DNA from: a virus | Strand: one strand, 5' to 3' | Virus record (IMG/VR): IMGVR_UViG_3300013133_000004 | Span: 1 to 63,133 of that record | DNA length: 63,133 nucleotides | Shown: in pieces, positions 44,861 to 53,900 of the stretch | Numbering within the stretch: position 1 is the first letter of the stretch | How the letters are laid out: each line of letters begins with the position of its first letter | Made by a program: the position numbers and the translations under genes | Notes under the pieces: generated by a model | Database searches by the model: none | The model's input: the letters and a program-made list of their open reading frames with translations, nothing else | What the model was told of the DNA's origin: nothing

Positions 44861-44904
44861 CTAAAAGAGGACCCGGCGCCGTAGCATTTCTTTACGGCGT
44901 CGGG
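44861..44904 (-). terminator. hairpin terminator after ParB-like gene
   Basis: Minus strand CCCGACGCCGTA-(9 nt)-TACGGCGCCGGG pairs with only one mismatch (44872-44904), then TCCTCTTTTAGG. It is 22 bp after the ParB-like stop and would end that operon before the promoter of the 351-aa gene. Confidence 0.55.
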
Positions 44905-44920
44905 CGTTTCTTTACGGCGT
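44887..44920. repeat. 14-bp direct repeat, two copies
   Basis: TTTCTTTACGGCGT occurs at 44887-44900 and 44907-44920, 20 bp apart. The first copy forms one arm of the terminator hairpin, so the second could form an alternative stem. It could be a leftover of a slip duplication or a protein-binding site. Confidence 0.5.
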
Positions 44921-44925
44921 ATTTT

Positions 44926-45870
44926 CTATTCGAGATCCCGGAGACTGGCGGCCATTTCGAGCCCCTCGACCACACCCTTGAGGTAGCGACGATTCGCCTC
45001 GCTGGCCGACTTCGCTAGCTTTCCGGAGAAGTGCGTCATGTACTCGATGAGTTCCGTCTTGTTGCGCGGAGAGATCTTTGCCTTGATGTCGGCCTCCGTG
45101 TAGTCGGTGACCTTCGTCGGCCGACCCTGCTTCGCGCCTTCGGACTTCGACGCCTTCCCTTTCTTCCCCTTCCCCTTGACGCCCTTCTCGGAGTTTTTGT
45201 CGTCCTTGCGCTGGAGGTAGATGCTGATCTTCTCCGCCGCGATGAACGCGTCGATCGTTCCTTCGATCAGCTGTGTCCCGACCTTGTCGATGAACTCTGC
45301 GTCTTCTTCGACATCGAGTCGGCACATCTCACGAGCCTCGGCCATGAGCAGCTGTCCCTTCTTCAGGGCATCGAGGAACTTCTTCGGGAGCTTGCGGATA
45401 CTGAGGTGTTGGGAGACCGAACCCTCGCTGACGCCGCAGAGCTTTGCGATATCTTTGTTCTTCATCGTCTCGCTGAGCGTGGCGAAGATGTTCGAGATCT
45501 CCACCGGATCGTGACCGAGGCGGTGGAAGTTCGCGACGAAGCTCTTCACGTAGGCGTCGGTGCTGTCGGCGCTTTCGGTGATCGTGACCTTCGCCTCCTT
45601 GATGCCCAGCTCCTTCATGACGAGGACCCGGCGCATACCATCCACGAGGATGAACGTGCCGGGCTTCTCTCCGGGTCTGACGGTGAGGGCCGCGAGTTGT
45701 CCGTGAACCTTGAAGGACTCGACGAGGGAATCGAGCTTGCCGGGTCCTTCACGGTTCCACTGTTCCGGCAGGACGATGTCCTTCACCGGCAGCATGACGT
45801 TCTCGACCGTACGGTTGATCTTCTGAGGCTTCGAGGGCTTCGGAGGGGTGGTGGTTTCTTCTTCGGTCAT
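44926..45870 (-). CDS. ParB/Spo0J-like partition-type protein
   Basis: 314 aa, ribosome site AAGGAG. The N-terminal part has the ParB-like core: LPVKDIVLPEQWNREG, KLDSLVESFKVHGQLAALTV, LVDGMRRVLVMKELG (the 'DG.RR' box), and a helix-turn-helix stretch NKDIAKLCGVSEGSVSQHLSI (about 137-157). A basic low-complexity linker (KGKGKKGKASKSEGAKQG) follows. No ParA gene is seen. In phages such proteins may act as DNA-binding regulators or nucleases rather than in partition. A palindrome ACACGTGT lies 25 bp upstream at 45895-45902. Confidence 0.75.
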   Translation of the reverse strand: MTEEETTTPPKPSKPQKINRTVENVMLPVKDIVLPEQWNREGPGKLDSLVESFKVHGQLAALTVRPGEKPGTFILVDGMRRVLVMKELGIKEAKVTITESADSTDAYVKSFVANFHRLGHDPVEISNIFATLSETMKNKDIAKLCGVSEGSVSQHLSIRKLPKKFLDALKKGQLLMAEAREMCRLDVEEDAEFIDKVGTQLIEGTIDAFIAAEKISIYLQRKDDKNSEKGVKGKGKKGKASKSEGAKQGRPTKVTDYTEADIKAKISPRNKTELIEYMTHFSGKLAKSASEANRRYLKGVVEGLEMAASLRDLE

Positions 45871-45894
45871 CTCTCATTCTCCTTGTTTTTGGAC

Positions 45895-45902
45895 ACACGT
45901 GT
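45895..45902. promoter_or_regulatory. ACACGTGT palindrome upstream of ParB-like gene
   Basis: The 8-bp palindrome ACACGTGT lies in the 72-bp gap before the ParB-like gene; ACGTGT recurs at 45932-45937. It is a possible autoregulatory or ParB-binding site, but too short to be sure. Confidence 0.2.
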
Positions 45903-45942
45903 TTTGGGAAGCGCAGACGTTAGCGCCCCGTACGTGTAGGTG

Positions 45943-46107
45943 TCAATCGGGCTTTTTCTCGAAAGGCTCGGAACCCTCGTCAGGACAGATAGGGATGCCG
46001 GTCTTGTCGGGGTCTTCGAGTGGTTTTCCGCAGTTGGGGCACTTGGGCTCGTTGTCCGCCGTTTTGACGGGCTTCTCGGTGTCGACTCCGTATTTGTCCA
46101 TCCCCAT
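45943..46107 (-). CDS. 54-aa zinc-ribbon mini-protein
   Basis: Starts at an ATG that overlaps the previous gene's stop by 1 bp (TGATG at 46105-46109). The sequence MGMDKYGVDTE... contains CPNCGKPL (about 23-30) and ICPDEGSEPFEKK. A CxxC pair is followed by a single later Cys and then the end 'SEPFE', the typical shape of small phage zinc ribbons I have seen with a 'MDKYGV...CP.CG' pattern. A longer in-frame reading upstream would overlap the 122-aa gene entirely, so it is not used. Function unknown. Confidence 0.65.
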   Translation of the reverse strand: MGMDKYGVDTEKPVKTADNEPKCPNCGKPLEDPDKTGIPICPDEGSEPFEKKPD

Positions 46108-46475
46108 CACTTCTTCCCCTTGTTCTCGGGTTTCTTTTCTCGCGGCTTTCTCGGGGCGCGTTCGTCCGCCGGGAGGGGGAACAGGTCTCCCACCAGTTCG
46201 GAGACGCGCTTGGCGCAGCTTCGCTTTCCGTCGCCTTTCGGGTTGCAGACGCTGATCTGGGACTTCACCAGGAGCTTTCCGTCCGGCGCCTTGTAGGCCA
46301 CGAAGATTGTCGGCAAAAGCGTCGGGTCGGTCTCCTGGAAGTGCTGTTCCAGGGCCTTGACGGTCGTCTCGATGCTCTTCCTTTTTTCGGTTTCGGCAAC
46401 GAGCTCGTCGTTGCTCATGTGGACCGGAGTGGAGCGTCCGCACCGATCGCAAATATCCGATACCTGTACCGCCAT
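46107..46475 (-). CDS. small zinc-finger protein, unknown
   Basis: 122 aa with strong ribosome site GGAGG. The N-terminal VSDICDRCGRSTPV (CxxC) and a later pair CNPKGDGKRSC (about 77-87) could bind zinc. The C-terminus is basic and Pro-rich (ERAPRKPREKKPENKGKK), suggesting RNA or DNA contact. It is one of a cluster of small Cys-containing genes in this replication operon. No known family. Confidence 0.55.
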   Translation of the reverse strand: MAVQVSDICDRCGRSTPVHMSNDELVAETEKRKSIETTVKALEQHFQETDPTLLPTIFVAYKAPDGKLLVKSQISVCNPKGDGKRSCAKRVSELVGDLFPLPADERAPRKPREKKPENKGKK

Positions 46476-46487
46476 CTTGTTCCTCCT

Positions 46488-47627
46488 TCACTTGGTTTGT
46501 AGGGCCTGGCACGTCTTCGGGCCAGGGATGCCATCAACAGAAAGCTTCTTGTCCGCGGGGGCCTTGGTGTTCCACCTCCCCTGGAAGGAAGCTACGGCTT
46601 GCTTGGTTTGCGGACCGTAAACTCCGTCGAGATTTCCGCGGTAAATCCCAGATCCTGCGAGTATCCTTTGTACCTCAAGAACGCTCAGGATTTTGGGCTG
46701 GTCATCCGGGTCGTCGTCGTGCGTGGGTGTGTTGAGCCCGTGTTCCGTGTTTTGGGATTCGTCTGCGTCTTCGTTCGAGAACGCTGCGGGTGCTACGCCC
46801 TTCGGGAGAGACGCCAGCATGCGCTTGATGAAGTCGTATTGCATGACAGGTACGAACTCGAACGCGGCGCGGTTGACCTCGGCGAAGGGGAAGAGAGGAC
46901 CCATGTCGAGTTTCGTTGCTCGCCATACCGAGTGTTGGGTCATCCTTTCAGGAACCAGCCGGGGTTTGGACAGCGTGAGCACGATCCTCTTGAGGCGTAT
47001 GAGGTTGATGACCTGATCGGAGGTGAACGGCATGAGTGCTTTGGCCCCGCGGTACGGAGGGTTGATGCTCATGGGCGGTGTTTCCGCGGTCATGTCGTCG
47101 GGAAGAGACCCTTGTGATCTCTTCCATCCGGTATCAGTCCGGGTCAAAGCTCCGGGGTTGACCAGCTCCACGGACAGTGAATCCGCGTTTCGTGCGGGCT
47201 CGTGCCACGCGCCGTGCCAGATCGGGATGATGTAGAACGGGTAGCCGTGACGGCCGAGAACGAAGTGCGTGCTTGCTCCGGGCAGTCCCAGCTTACCGCT
47301 CGGTTTCTTGACCTTCATGGAACTGAACCAGTTCAGGGTGGACATCTCATTGATGCCGCCGGTGTAGTGGTCAGTCCACCAGAGGTTCTCGATGTTCGCC
47401 AGCCGGTTCTTGGAGAACTGCGCGGTCGGGTAGAGCTTGGCCAGGGCTTTCGAGTGCGTCTGGATTCTTTGGTGGGAGTATGCCAGAAGCGCATCGAGAC
47501 ACTCTTCCGCTTCCTCGGGGGTGAGCGGTCGCTTGTCGACTTCGAGGAATAACCTCTCGACCACTTTTTGCGCGTCGGCGTAGGTGTTGACCCAGTCCCA
47601 GAACTTCTTGTCCGTGATGTCTCTCAT
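46488..47627 (-). CDS. endolysin: amidase-type with C-terminal peptidoglycan-binding domain
   Basis: 379 aa. The ATG at 47627 overlaps the previous stop as ATGA and has AGAGGA upstream; a longer in-frame form would overlap the nuclease gene by 50 bp. The middle (about 120-270) contains STHFVLGRHGYPFYIIPIWHGAWHEPARN, HSVWRATKL and related His/Trp clusters, as in N-acetylmuramoyl-L-alanine amidases (amidase_2 type). The last about 70 residues are a peptidoglycan-binding_1 domain: LSVLEVQRILAGSGIYRG, DGVYGPQTKQAVASFQ, SVDGIPGPKTCQAL. It lyses the cell wall at the end of infection. Its placement inside the replication operon with no holin beside it is unusual. Confidence 0.7.
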   Translation of the reverse strand: MRDITDKKFWDWVNTYADAQKVVERLFLEVDKRPLTPEEAEECLDALLAYSHQRIQTHSKALAKLYPTAQFSKNRLANIENLWWTDHYTGGINEMSTLNWFSSMKVKKPSGKLGLPGASTHFVLGRHGYPFYIIPIWHGAWHEPARNADSLSVELVNPGALTRTDTGWKRSQGSLPDDMTAETPPMSINPPYRGAKALMPFTSDQVINLIRLKRIVLTLSKPRLVPERMTQHSVWRATKLDMGPLFPFAEVNRAAFEFVPVMQYDFIKRMLASLPKGVAPAAFSNEDADESQNTEHGLNTPTHDDDPDDQPKILSVLEVQRILAGSGIYRGNLDGVYGPQTKQAVASFQGRWNTKAPADKKLSVDGIPGPKTCQALQTK

Positions 47628-48478
47628 TTTGGTCCTCTGCACCTTTCGTAGTAGCCGCAGAACTTCGGCGTGCACCACCAGTTGGTACCGTCACAGCGCG
47701 GGAAGATTCCCTTCTTGATCATATCCGCGGTCTCCTCGACGTCTTCGACCAGAAGCTTGAAGTCGTGAGCGGTTCGTACCGACTTGTTCTTGTCGTATTT
47801 GATTCCGCTCTTCTGTTCAAGGATGAAGTCGTAGCGGACCCTGAAGGTCTTCTCCACGTACGCGTAGAACGTGAGCTGCGCCGATTGCCGGACTCGCTGT
47901 TCCGGCCAGCGCGTCCCGGTGACCTTCAGGTCGGAAACAACCTCCACCGTTGGCTGTACACCATCGACGAATGCGTCTTCCTTCACTTGGTCTACGAGAT
48001 CGATGACCCCTCGGAAAGGAACCGTTCCGATCTTCGCGGCAAAAGTGTGCTCCACCTTTACCGGAGTGATGAGCGGCACGGCTTCTCGGTAGTAGACCGT
48101 GAACGCCTTGAGGGCCTTGTCCTTGATGAGGTCCGGGTTTTCATCCTCCCAGTTCTCGATGTCTGACTTCTTCTGGTCGAAAGAGTCAGATACGGCCTGG
48201 GTCGCTTCGACCAACCCCATCGGTGTTCCGGTTTCGATGGTCTTCTTGTGTGTAACTTCAGCACCGCGGTGGACGGCTGTTCCCTTGATCATCGCAACCC
48301 CGGGAGGGCTGATGATCTTGTGAACATGGCGATACTCGTAGCGCTTGGGACACTTCCGGTACGTGTCGAACTGTGACGGGGACATCACTCCCGTGGGCAG
48401 ATCCGGGTCCATGAAGTCCGGAGGGTAGTGGAACTGTCTCTCGTGTTCGGAGGGTTTCTCTTCTTCTTCCGTGCTCAT
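47624..48478 (-). CDS. second PD-(D/E)XK nuclease, RecB/Cas4-like
   Basis: 284 aa. SPSQFDTYRKCPKRYEYRHV (first Cys and helix), RGVIDLVDQ and VEVVSDLKVTG (catalytic Asp ... Asp-x-Lys), SAQLTFYAYV (QxxxY-like) and a C-terminal WWCTPKFCGYYERC give the four-Cys arrangement of iron-sulphur RecB-family nucleases. It overlaps the endolysin gene (ATGA) and the upstream small gene (4 bp). Together with the similar gene at 42871 it forms a pair of non-identical nucleases in one operon; they may process different ends or one may act in counter-defence. Confidence 0.75.
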   Translation of the reverse strand: MSTEEEEKPSEHERQFHYPPDFMDPDLPTGVMSPSQFDTYRKCPKRYEYRHVHKIISPPGVAMIKGTAVHRGAEVTHKKTIETGTPMGLVEATQAVSDSFDQKKSDIENWEDENPDLIKDKALKAFTVYYREAVPLITPVKVEHTFAAKIGTVPFRGVIDLVDQVKEDAFVDGVQPTVEVVSDLKVTGTRWPEQRVRQSAQLTFYAYVEKTFRVRYDFILEQKSGIKYDKNKSVRTAHDFKLLVEDVEETADMIKKGIFPRCDGTNWWCTPKFCGYYERCRGPK

Positions 48479-48858
48479 TCGTCGTCTCCTGTTAGTGGAT
48501 TTACAGGGGGCAGTGGTTGGTCGTATTCCCCGGCCATGCGGGCACGCTTGACCTTTGTGTCGGCGCCTTTTCTTCCGACCGCAGGTGCCTGAGCTGCGAG
48601 TCGTCGATTTCGTTCAGCCAGCTCTTCCATGGTCAGGTCTTCTTCGTTTTCTGCCGGCAATGTCACTGTCTTTGGCTTCGCGGTCGTCGGTGTTGCGGGC
48701 TCTTCGACGATCTCGTCTTTAATGAGAATTCCGGTGGCATCGTGAATAGTAACCTCGAAGGCTTCGAGGTTGATCTCCACGTCTTCTTCCGTCAACGTAC
48801 GCTTCAGGGCTTTCCCTAGAAGTGCGATGAGGTCTGTCTTCTCTAGAACTACCCTCAC
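48475..48858 (-). CDS. hypothetical protein between helicase and nuclease
   Basis: 127 aa from a GTG at 48858 that forms a GTGA overlap with the helicase stop and has GGAG 8 nt upstream; a longer in-frame reading would lie inside the helicase gene. The sequence starts RVVLEKTDLIALLGKALK, with a later acidic, Pro-rich linker and an RNRRLAAQAPAVGRKG segment. No family is recognised. It ends in a 4-bp overlap with the nuclease gene. It may be an accessory subunit of one of the two neighbours. Confidence 0.5.
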   Translation of the reverse strand: MRVVLEKTDLIALLGKALKRTLTEEDVEINLEAFEVTIHDATGILIKDEIVEEPATPTTAKPKTVTLPAENEEDLTMEELAERNRRLAAQAPAVGRKGADTKVKRARMAGEYDQPLPPVNPLTGDDE

Positions 48859-50846
48859 GGCTTTATCTCCTTTGGTTTGGTGACGCCTTTGGCCACCGAG
48901 GTTTCCATCTTGCAGGCTGCATCCCACGGACGTACATGCTTTTCCTGACAGTCTTTATACCTCACACAGGTCAAACAATTTGCTTGTTCCGTGAGCATCG
49001 ATGCCACATCCAGGCGCAAGTCGAGTGCCGCGACCTGGTTTTCTTCTATGGTCCGGCTGGCAACCAACCGGTACGCAACTGTCTTGGATGTCTGGCCGAT
49101 GCGGTGATTGCGTTTCAAGGATTGCAGCCAGTCATCCAGCTTCCAGGAGCGGCTGTAGTATACCGAGTACTTCGCGGCGGTGAGGTTGATCATGATACCT
49201 GTACTGATCTGTCCCAGGTACACGTCATACGTGGCGTCTTCGCAGAACTTCTCGGCAAGTTCCGTGGCCTTGTTCGAGTTGTGGCCGTCCACACGAATGA
49301 ACTTGAGTTTCTTGTCGGCCAACAGCCCGGCGATGTCGTCGAGCTCGGCCTCGTAATACGCCCAAACGATAGTCTTGGTGCCGGGATTCGCGTGGAGGTC
49401 ATCCAGGAGATCCGAGAGTGTGTCGAGCTTGGCGTTAACCAGATACCGAAACGTCTTTCTCGGAAGCTGAGTTGTACGAGAGCAACGTTTCGACCCGGGC
49501 TTGATGTTCTCTTGGACACAGAACACCTTGGAAGAGCAGACGTCGCAGACTGATCTGTCCGGCGGGGTGTAATAGAATCCGCTGCAAATCTCCAGGAGTT
49601 TCGCCACGCGGACTCCCCCGTTGGAGAACTCCAGATCCCCGTCCGGGGTTTCCAGCCCGTGTTCCTTTACGGCGTAATTATAGTCCTTCACCTGTTCGGC
49701 ATAGAGGTCGAACGGGATGTCTATCACACACTGTTCCGGAACGTCTGCGCACTCGTCCAGCTTCTTCACCGAGGATACCCTGGAGACGATATTGTTGAGC
49801 ACGTGCAGGTTCTTGAAGCCCGTGACGACGTGCTTGTTCCACGGGGAGAACGAAACGTACTTCTGTTGAAAGTGATAGTAGTCTTCGGGGATGAGGTACG
49901 ACGCCAGGAATTTCAGCTGCGGGAAGAGGTCTCGTGGGTCTCCCTGTGACAGTGTTCCGCTGAGGAGGTACCTTCGTGTAGCCTTTGATGCCAGGGACAT
50001 GCAGACCCCGGTACGGCGGCTCTGCACATGTTTGATGCGGTGAGATTCGTCCGCCACAATGATCTTGTAGGGGAGTTGATCCAGCCATTGGGCTTCCCGT
50101 TTCAGCTCGTCCACTTCCTGCTTCAAGTCGTACCGCATCCGTCCCCGGAGGATTTCGTCGATGAACCGGAGTTGTGTTTCCGGGTCGTTGACCTGCCGTA
50201 CGAGATCGAGGTCGTTCTTGGGAATCGGAAACGGACTCATCGCGGCAGCCTTCGCCGCCTTGCGGGTGAGCATGGGGATTCCGTAAAGACTCGCAGTATC
50301 AAACGGAACGACCACCACGTCGTAGTGTTGTGCTTCCTTCAAGCCTTCGAGCTTCTTCTGGCGTGTCGTGCTCAACAACAGGCAGGATACGGCGTCCCCG
50401 ACATGCTTTTTGAATTCCTTAGCCCAGTTCTTCACCCCGACCAGGGGGCAGAGAATGAGTGTTGGTTCTTTCAGTTCGTTAACGAGGTCGACAATGACCT
50501 TGCTCTTGCCGGTCCCCATTTCCCAGTTCAGGATGTACCTGTAGTTCTGAAGAAGGAGCTTGAGGCCCTCGTTCTGGTGCGCGTAGTTCTGGGGGATCTC
50601 AGGTACTTTCGGCTCGTTCAGGTTCTGTTGCGTCCAAGCGAGGGCAGTCGTGCTAAACTGTACTTCAGGCGCAACGGTCTTGAGATCAGCGAGTACACGG
50701 TTGAGGAACGGATGGAATGCCGGGAAGTACCACTTCCGGGTGGCCGCGTGCTGTACGGAACCAAAAACGCGGTCCCACGTGCCCGAAGGGCTCTCGACAT
50801 AAAAAACAGGCGTTCCTTCACCGAGGTACATTAAACCTATTTCCAC
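48855..50846 (-). CDS. SNF2-type superfamily 2 helicase
   Basis: 663 aa from a GTG start with AAGGAGG. Motifs in order: WEMGTGKSK (Walker A), LILCPLVGVKNWAKEF (Ia), KIIVADESHRIKH (DESH, motif II), YLLSGTLSQGDP (III), KTIVWAYYEAELDD, STGIMINLTAAKYSVYYSRSW (V), LKRNHRIGQTSKTVAYRLV (VI). The Cys-rich insertion VCDVCSSKVFCVQENIKPGSKRC (about 438-460) and a C-terminal CLTCVRYKDC add possible metal sites. SNF2-like enzymes remodel protein-DNA complexes; in phages they may assist replication or recombination. First gene of the long leftward operon. Confidence 0.85.
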   Translation of the reverse strand: MEIGLMYLGEGTPVFYVESPSGTWDRVFGSVQHAATRKWYFPAFHPFLNRVLADLKTVAPEVQFSTTALAWTQQNLNEPKVPEIPQNYAHQNEGLKLLLQNYRYILNWEMGTGKSKVIVDLVNELKEPTLILCPLVGVKNWAKEFKKHVGDAVSCLLLSTTRQKKLEGLKEAQHYDVVVVPFDTASLYGIPMLTRKAAKAAAMSPFPIPKNDLDLVRQVNDPETQLRFIDEILRGRMRYDLKQEVDELKREAQWLDQLPYKIIVADESHRIKHVQSRRTGVCMSLASKATRRYLLSGTLSQGDPRDLFPQLKFLASYLIPEDYYHFQQKYVSFSPWNKHVVTGFKNLHVLNNIVSRVSSVKKLDECADVPEQCVIDIPFDLYAEQVKDYNYAVKEHGLETPDGDLEFSNGGVRVAKLLEICSGFYYTPPDRSVCDVCSSKVFCVQENIKPGSKRCSRTTQLPRKTFRYLVNAKLDTLSDLLDDLHANPGTKTIVWAYYEAELDDIAGLLADKKLKFIRVDGHNSNKATELAEKFCEDATYDVYLGQISTGIMINLTAAKYSVYYSRSWKLDDWLQSLKRNHRIGQTSKTVAYRLVASRTIEENQVAALDLRLDVASMLTEQANCLTCVRYKDCQEKHVRPWDAACKMETSVAKGVTKPKEIKP

Positions 50847-50868
50847 GCTTGTCCTCCTTGTGTATGAT
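50840..50868 (+). promoter_or_regulatory. candidate promoter TTTCCA-17-TATGAT
   Basis: TTTCCA (50840-50845) and TATGAT (50863-50868) are spaced by 17 bp in the 55-bp divergent gap between the helicase gene and the portal gene and point toward the portal. The divergent GTG start of the helicase lies within the element. Confidence 0.5.
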
Positions 50869-50901
50869 TGGTGTCGTTAACGCGGGAAAGGAGCATCACG
50901 A

Positions 50902-53900
50902 ATGTCGTCACCTCTCTGGATGGACCCTTACGCTTACGATGTCAGTAAGGGGGGCTCCCATCCCAGTCCGTATTTCACGTATAGTCAAGTCTACAGCCCC
51001 AAGCGACTGAAAGAGCTTTTCAAGTGGTGCGAGTTTCTCTTCTACAACAGCGCCCAGATCTACGCGGCACTCCGGAAGTTCGGGGAATACCCGATCGGGG
51101 AGTTCAACTACGAAACTAACAATTCGGCGCTCAAGACGCAACACAAGTTCCTCATCGAGAATGTTATCCGGGGGCGCGAGCTGCTTATCAAGGCAACGCT
51201 CGACAAGTACGTCTACGGTAACTGCTTTATGTCCATGTACCAACCGTTCATCCGGTATTTGAAGTGCCCGGAGTGTGGAATCCTGACGAACATCCAGAAC
51301 ATCAAGTACAAGTTCAACGTGAAGAACTTGTCGTTCACGTACACCTGTATGTCGTGCAAGAAGAAGGTCATCGCACACGAGAAGCACATCGAAGACCGGA
51401 AGGCGCTCATCAGCAAGAGGATCAACTTTATCCGGTGGGACCCCAAGCTGATGGACATTGACCACAACCGGATGACAGGGGAGTCGATCTACTACTACAC
51501 GATCCCGCGAGAGGATATCCAGAAGGTCAACAACGGACACAAGTCGCTCATCGACTCGATGCCCATCGGATTCCTGAAGGCCATCAAGGAAGAGAAGCAG
51601 TTCCGCTTCGCGCCTGATGCAATCTTCCACATGAAGGTCGGCGGACCGGCCGGCATCAACCCGCAATGGGGACTGCCGCCACTCATTTCGGCGCTACACC
51701 TCTTCCACTACGCGCAGATTCTTCGCAAGGCCAACGAGTGTGTGAGCCCTGGTACGTTGATTGAAACGTCCACGGGGTTGATGCCCGCGGACGAGGTACC
51801 GGTTGGTGCGCTCGTGCGCACACACCAGGGGCGTTGGCAGCTGGTCACCGAGAAGTGGTACCGTGACGCGCGAGAAGAAGAAGTCGGAGTCCGAATCGAG
51901 GTTGCCAGTGTTCGGGAGCTCGGACAGGTCTACTCTCCGAAGCACCCGATCATGGTTCTGCGGCGCGCGGGGGAAGCTGAAGAGGCGTTGTCCGCCCCCG
52001 GCGGGAAGCACTATGGTGATTCCAAGCAACCCCCGGGGAGAATACTGAAATATGCTCATCTCTACGAAGAGTGCTACTGTCCGGCCGAGCAAGTCGATAT
52101 TGGGGACTACATCCTATACCCGAGGACGCTTCCCGCGATTCCGCAGACGGTCGATGTTGCCAAACATACTGGGCTCGTGGCGACAGACGATTACGTGTAC
52201 GCAATGTGCAAAGAGGAAACCGCCCAGGCGTTCGAGGCTGTTGGGCGGGGAGAGCATGTCCAGCATGACAGCGCCGGGAAAGTAGCGAAGCGACTAGCTG
52301 TAAAGGGGGAAACCCCCAAGCGCTTCCCTGCACACCTGGAGATGACCTCCGATCTAGCCTATATCCTTGGGTGGTATGCAGGGGACGGAAGCTGCAACCA
52401 GAGGAACGTCATCTTTTCATTAGGAGTGGATGACAACGCCCAGCCGTTGATTGACGCCGTTCAGAAAGTCTTTGGGCTAACGCCCTCCTCGTCCGTCCGG
52501 GACAGCTTGCACACGCTGAATATTGGGAGTGTTTTTGCGCGGAAGCTCATCAAGGGGCTAATCCCGGGTACTGCTCGCCATAAACAGGCACCGCGGGAAA
52601 TTATCGATGCTCCTGACGCCATCAAGATTGCCTATTTGCGTGGTCTTTGGGATGCGGATGGAAATGTGCGCAAGCCTGGAGACTCTGCGCAGGCAGCGCT
52701 GGCTACTTCGAGTCTCAACCAGGCGTATGACGTTTATAGAATGTTGTTACATTTGGGGTGTATCGCGAGTTTGAGAACTCGTGAGACATCCGACGGCGAG
52801 ATCAACGGTCGGAGGATTCCGGGCGGGAGGCACCATCAGGTAATCGTGACGGGTCCGTCTCGTCAACGTTTGTTGGCGCTGTTCCAGGGAGAGCAGGTAC
52901 CTGAGATCATGGTTGAGACCGGAAAGAGCGGTTTCTTCTGGAAGCAATATTTTGCCGTACGTGTTTCATTCGTCGAGTCCGTACACGAAGAGCAGTATAT
53001 TGATTTCAAGGTGGCAGAAGACGAGACTTTCAGCACACTCTCGGTTTGTTGCCACAATTCAATTGCGCTCGACCATCTTGTCCCGTTTAGAGTTCTTCAT
53101 CCGGCGCAGTCGTCGAACAACGCCGACCCGTTGACGACGATCAGTCTGGACCGCTGGATACAGGAGATGCAGACGCACCTCAAGCTCCAGCGCAAGGACC
53201 CGCTGCACATGATGTTCGCGCCGATTCCTGTTGGCGTGACGCAGATTGGCGGTCAGGGGCGTGCGCTCCTTACTCTCGGAGAGCAGCAGGAAGCGGAGAA
53301 GAACATCGTCGCGGCTCTCGGTATCCCGCTGGAGTTCCTCTACGGTGGTCTGACAAAGAGCGGCATGGAAGCCACCTTGCGTCTCATTGAGAATCAGCTC
53401 CAGTCACACATCAATGACCTCAAGGACATGCTCCAGTGGATCGATGATAGCTGTGCGAAGTTCCTTGGCTGGGAACGTATCCGGATCGATCTGGCGGACT
53501 TCACGCTGTCGGAAGACAACACGAAGAAGCAGATCCTTCTCCAGCTCTTCATGGCAGGAGAGCAGCAAGGTGCGCCCATCATCTCCAAGACGACCATCGC
53601 GGAAATCAACGATATCGACCTTCGTCAAGAGACCATGCGCATCAAACAGGAAACTCTCGACGCCGTCCGCAATCAGGATGTGCTGCAAAAAGAAATCACG
53701 AAGATCCAGAACAATGTAGCGACGCAGGTTCAGCAAGAATCTCAGGTAGGTCCACAGCAGTACAACCAGCAGCAGGTTATCGCCCAGGCCGACCAGATCG
53801 TACAGCAGATCATGCAGATGGACCCGAGCATGCGGAAGAGCCAACTCCACGCACTCGAAACGGAGGATTACGTTCTCTATTCCGTTGTCATTCAGCGTCT

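Noticed and set aside
43900-45939. Long plus-strand frames opposite the zinc-site and ParB-like genes
   Set aside because: High-GC antisense frames rich in Arg, Leu and Val; the minus frames have ribosome sites, terminators and family motifs.
45943-46512. A 189-codon frame spanning the small zinc-ribbon gene
   Set aside because: Its upstream part lies entirely over the 122-aa gene in another frame; only the last 54 codons, starting at 46107 with a TGATG overlap, look real.
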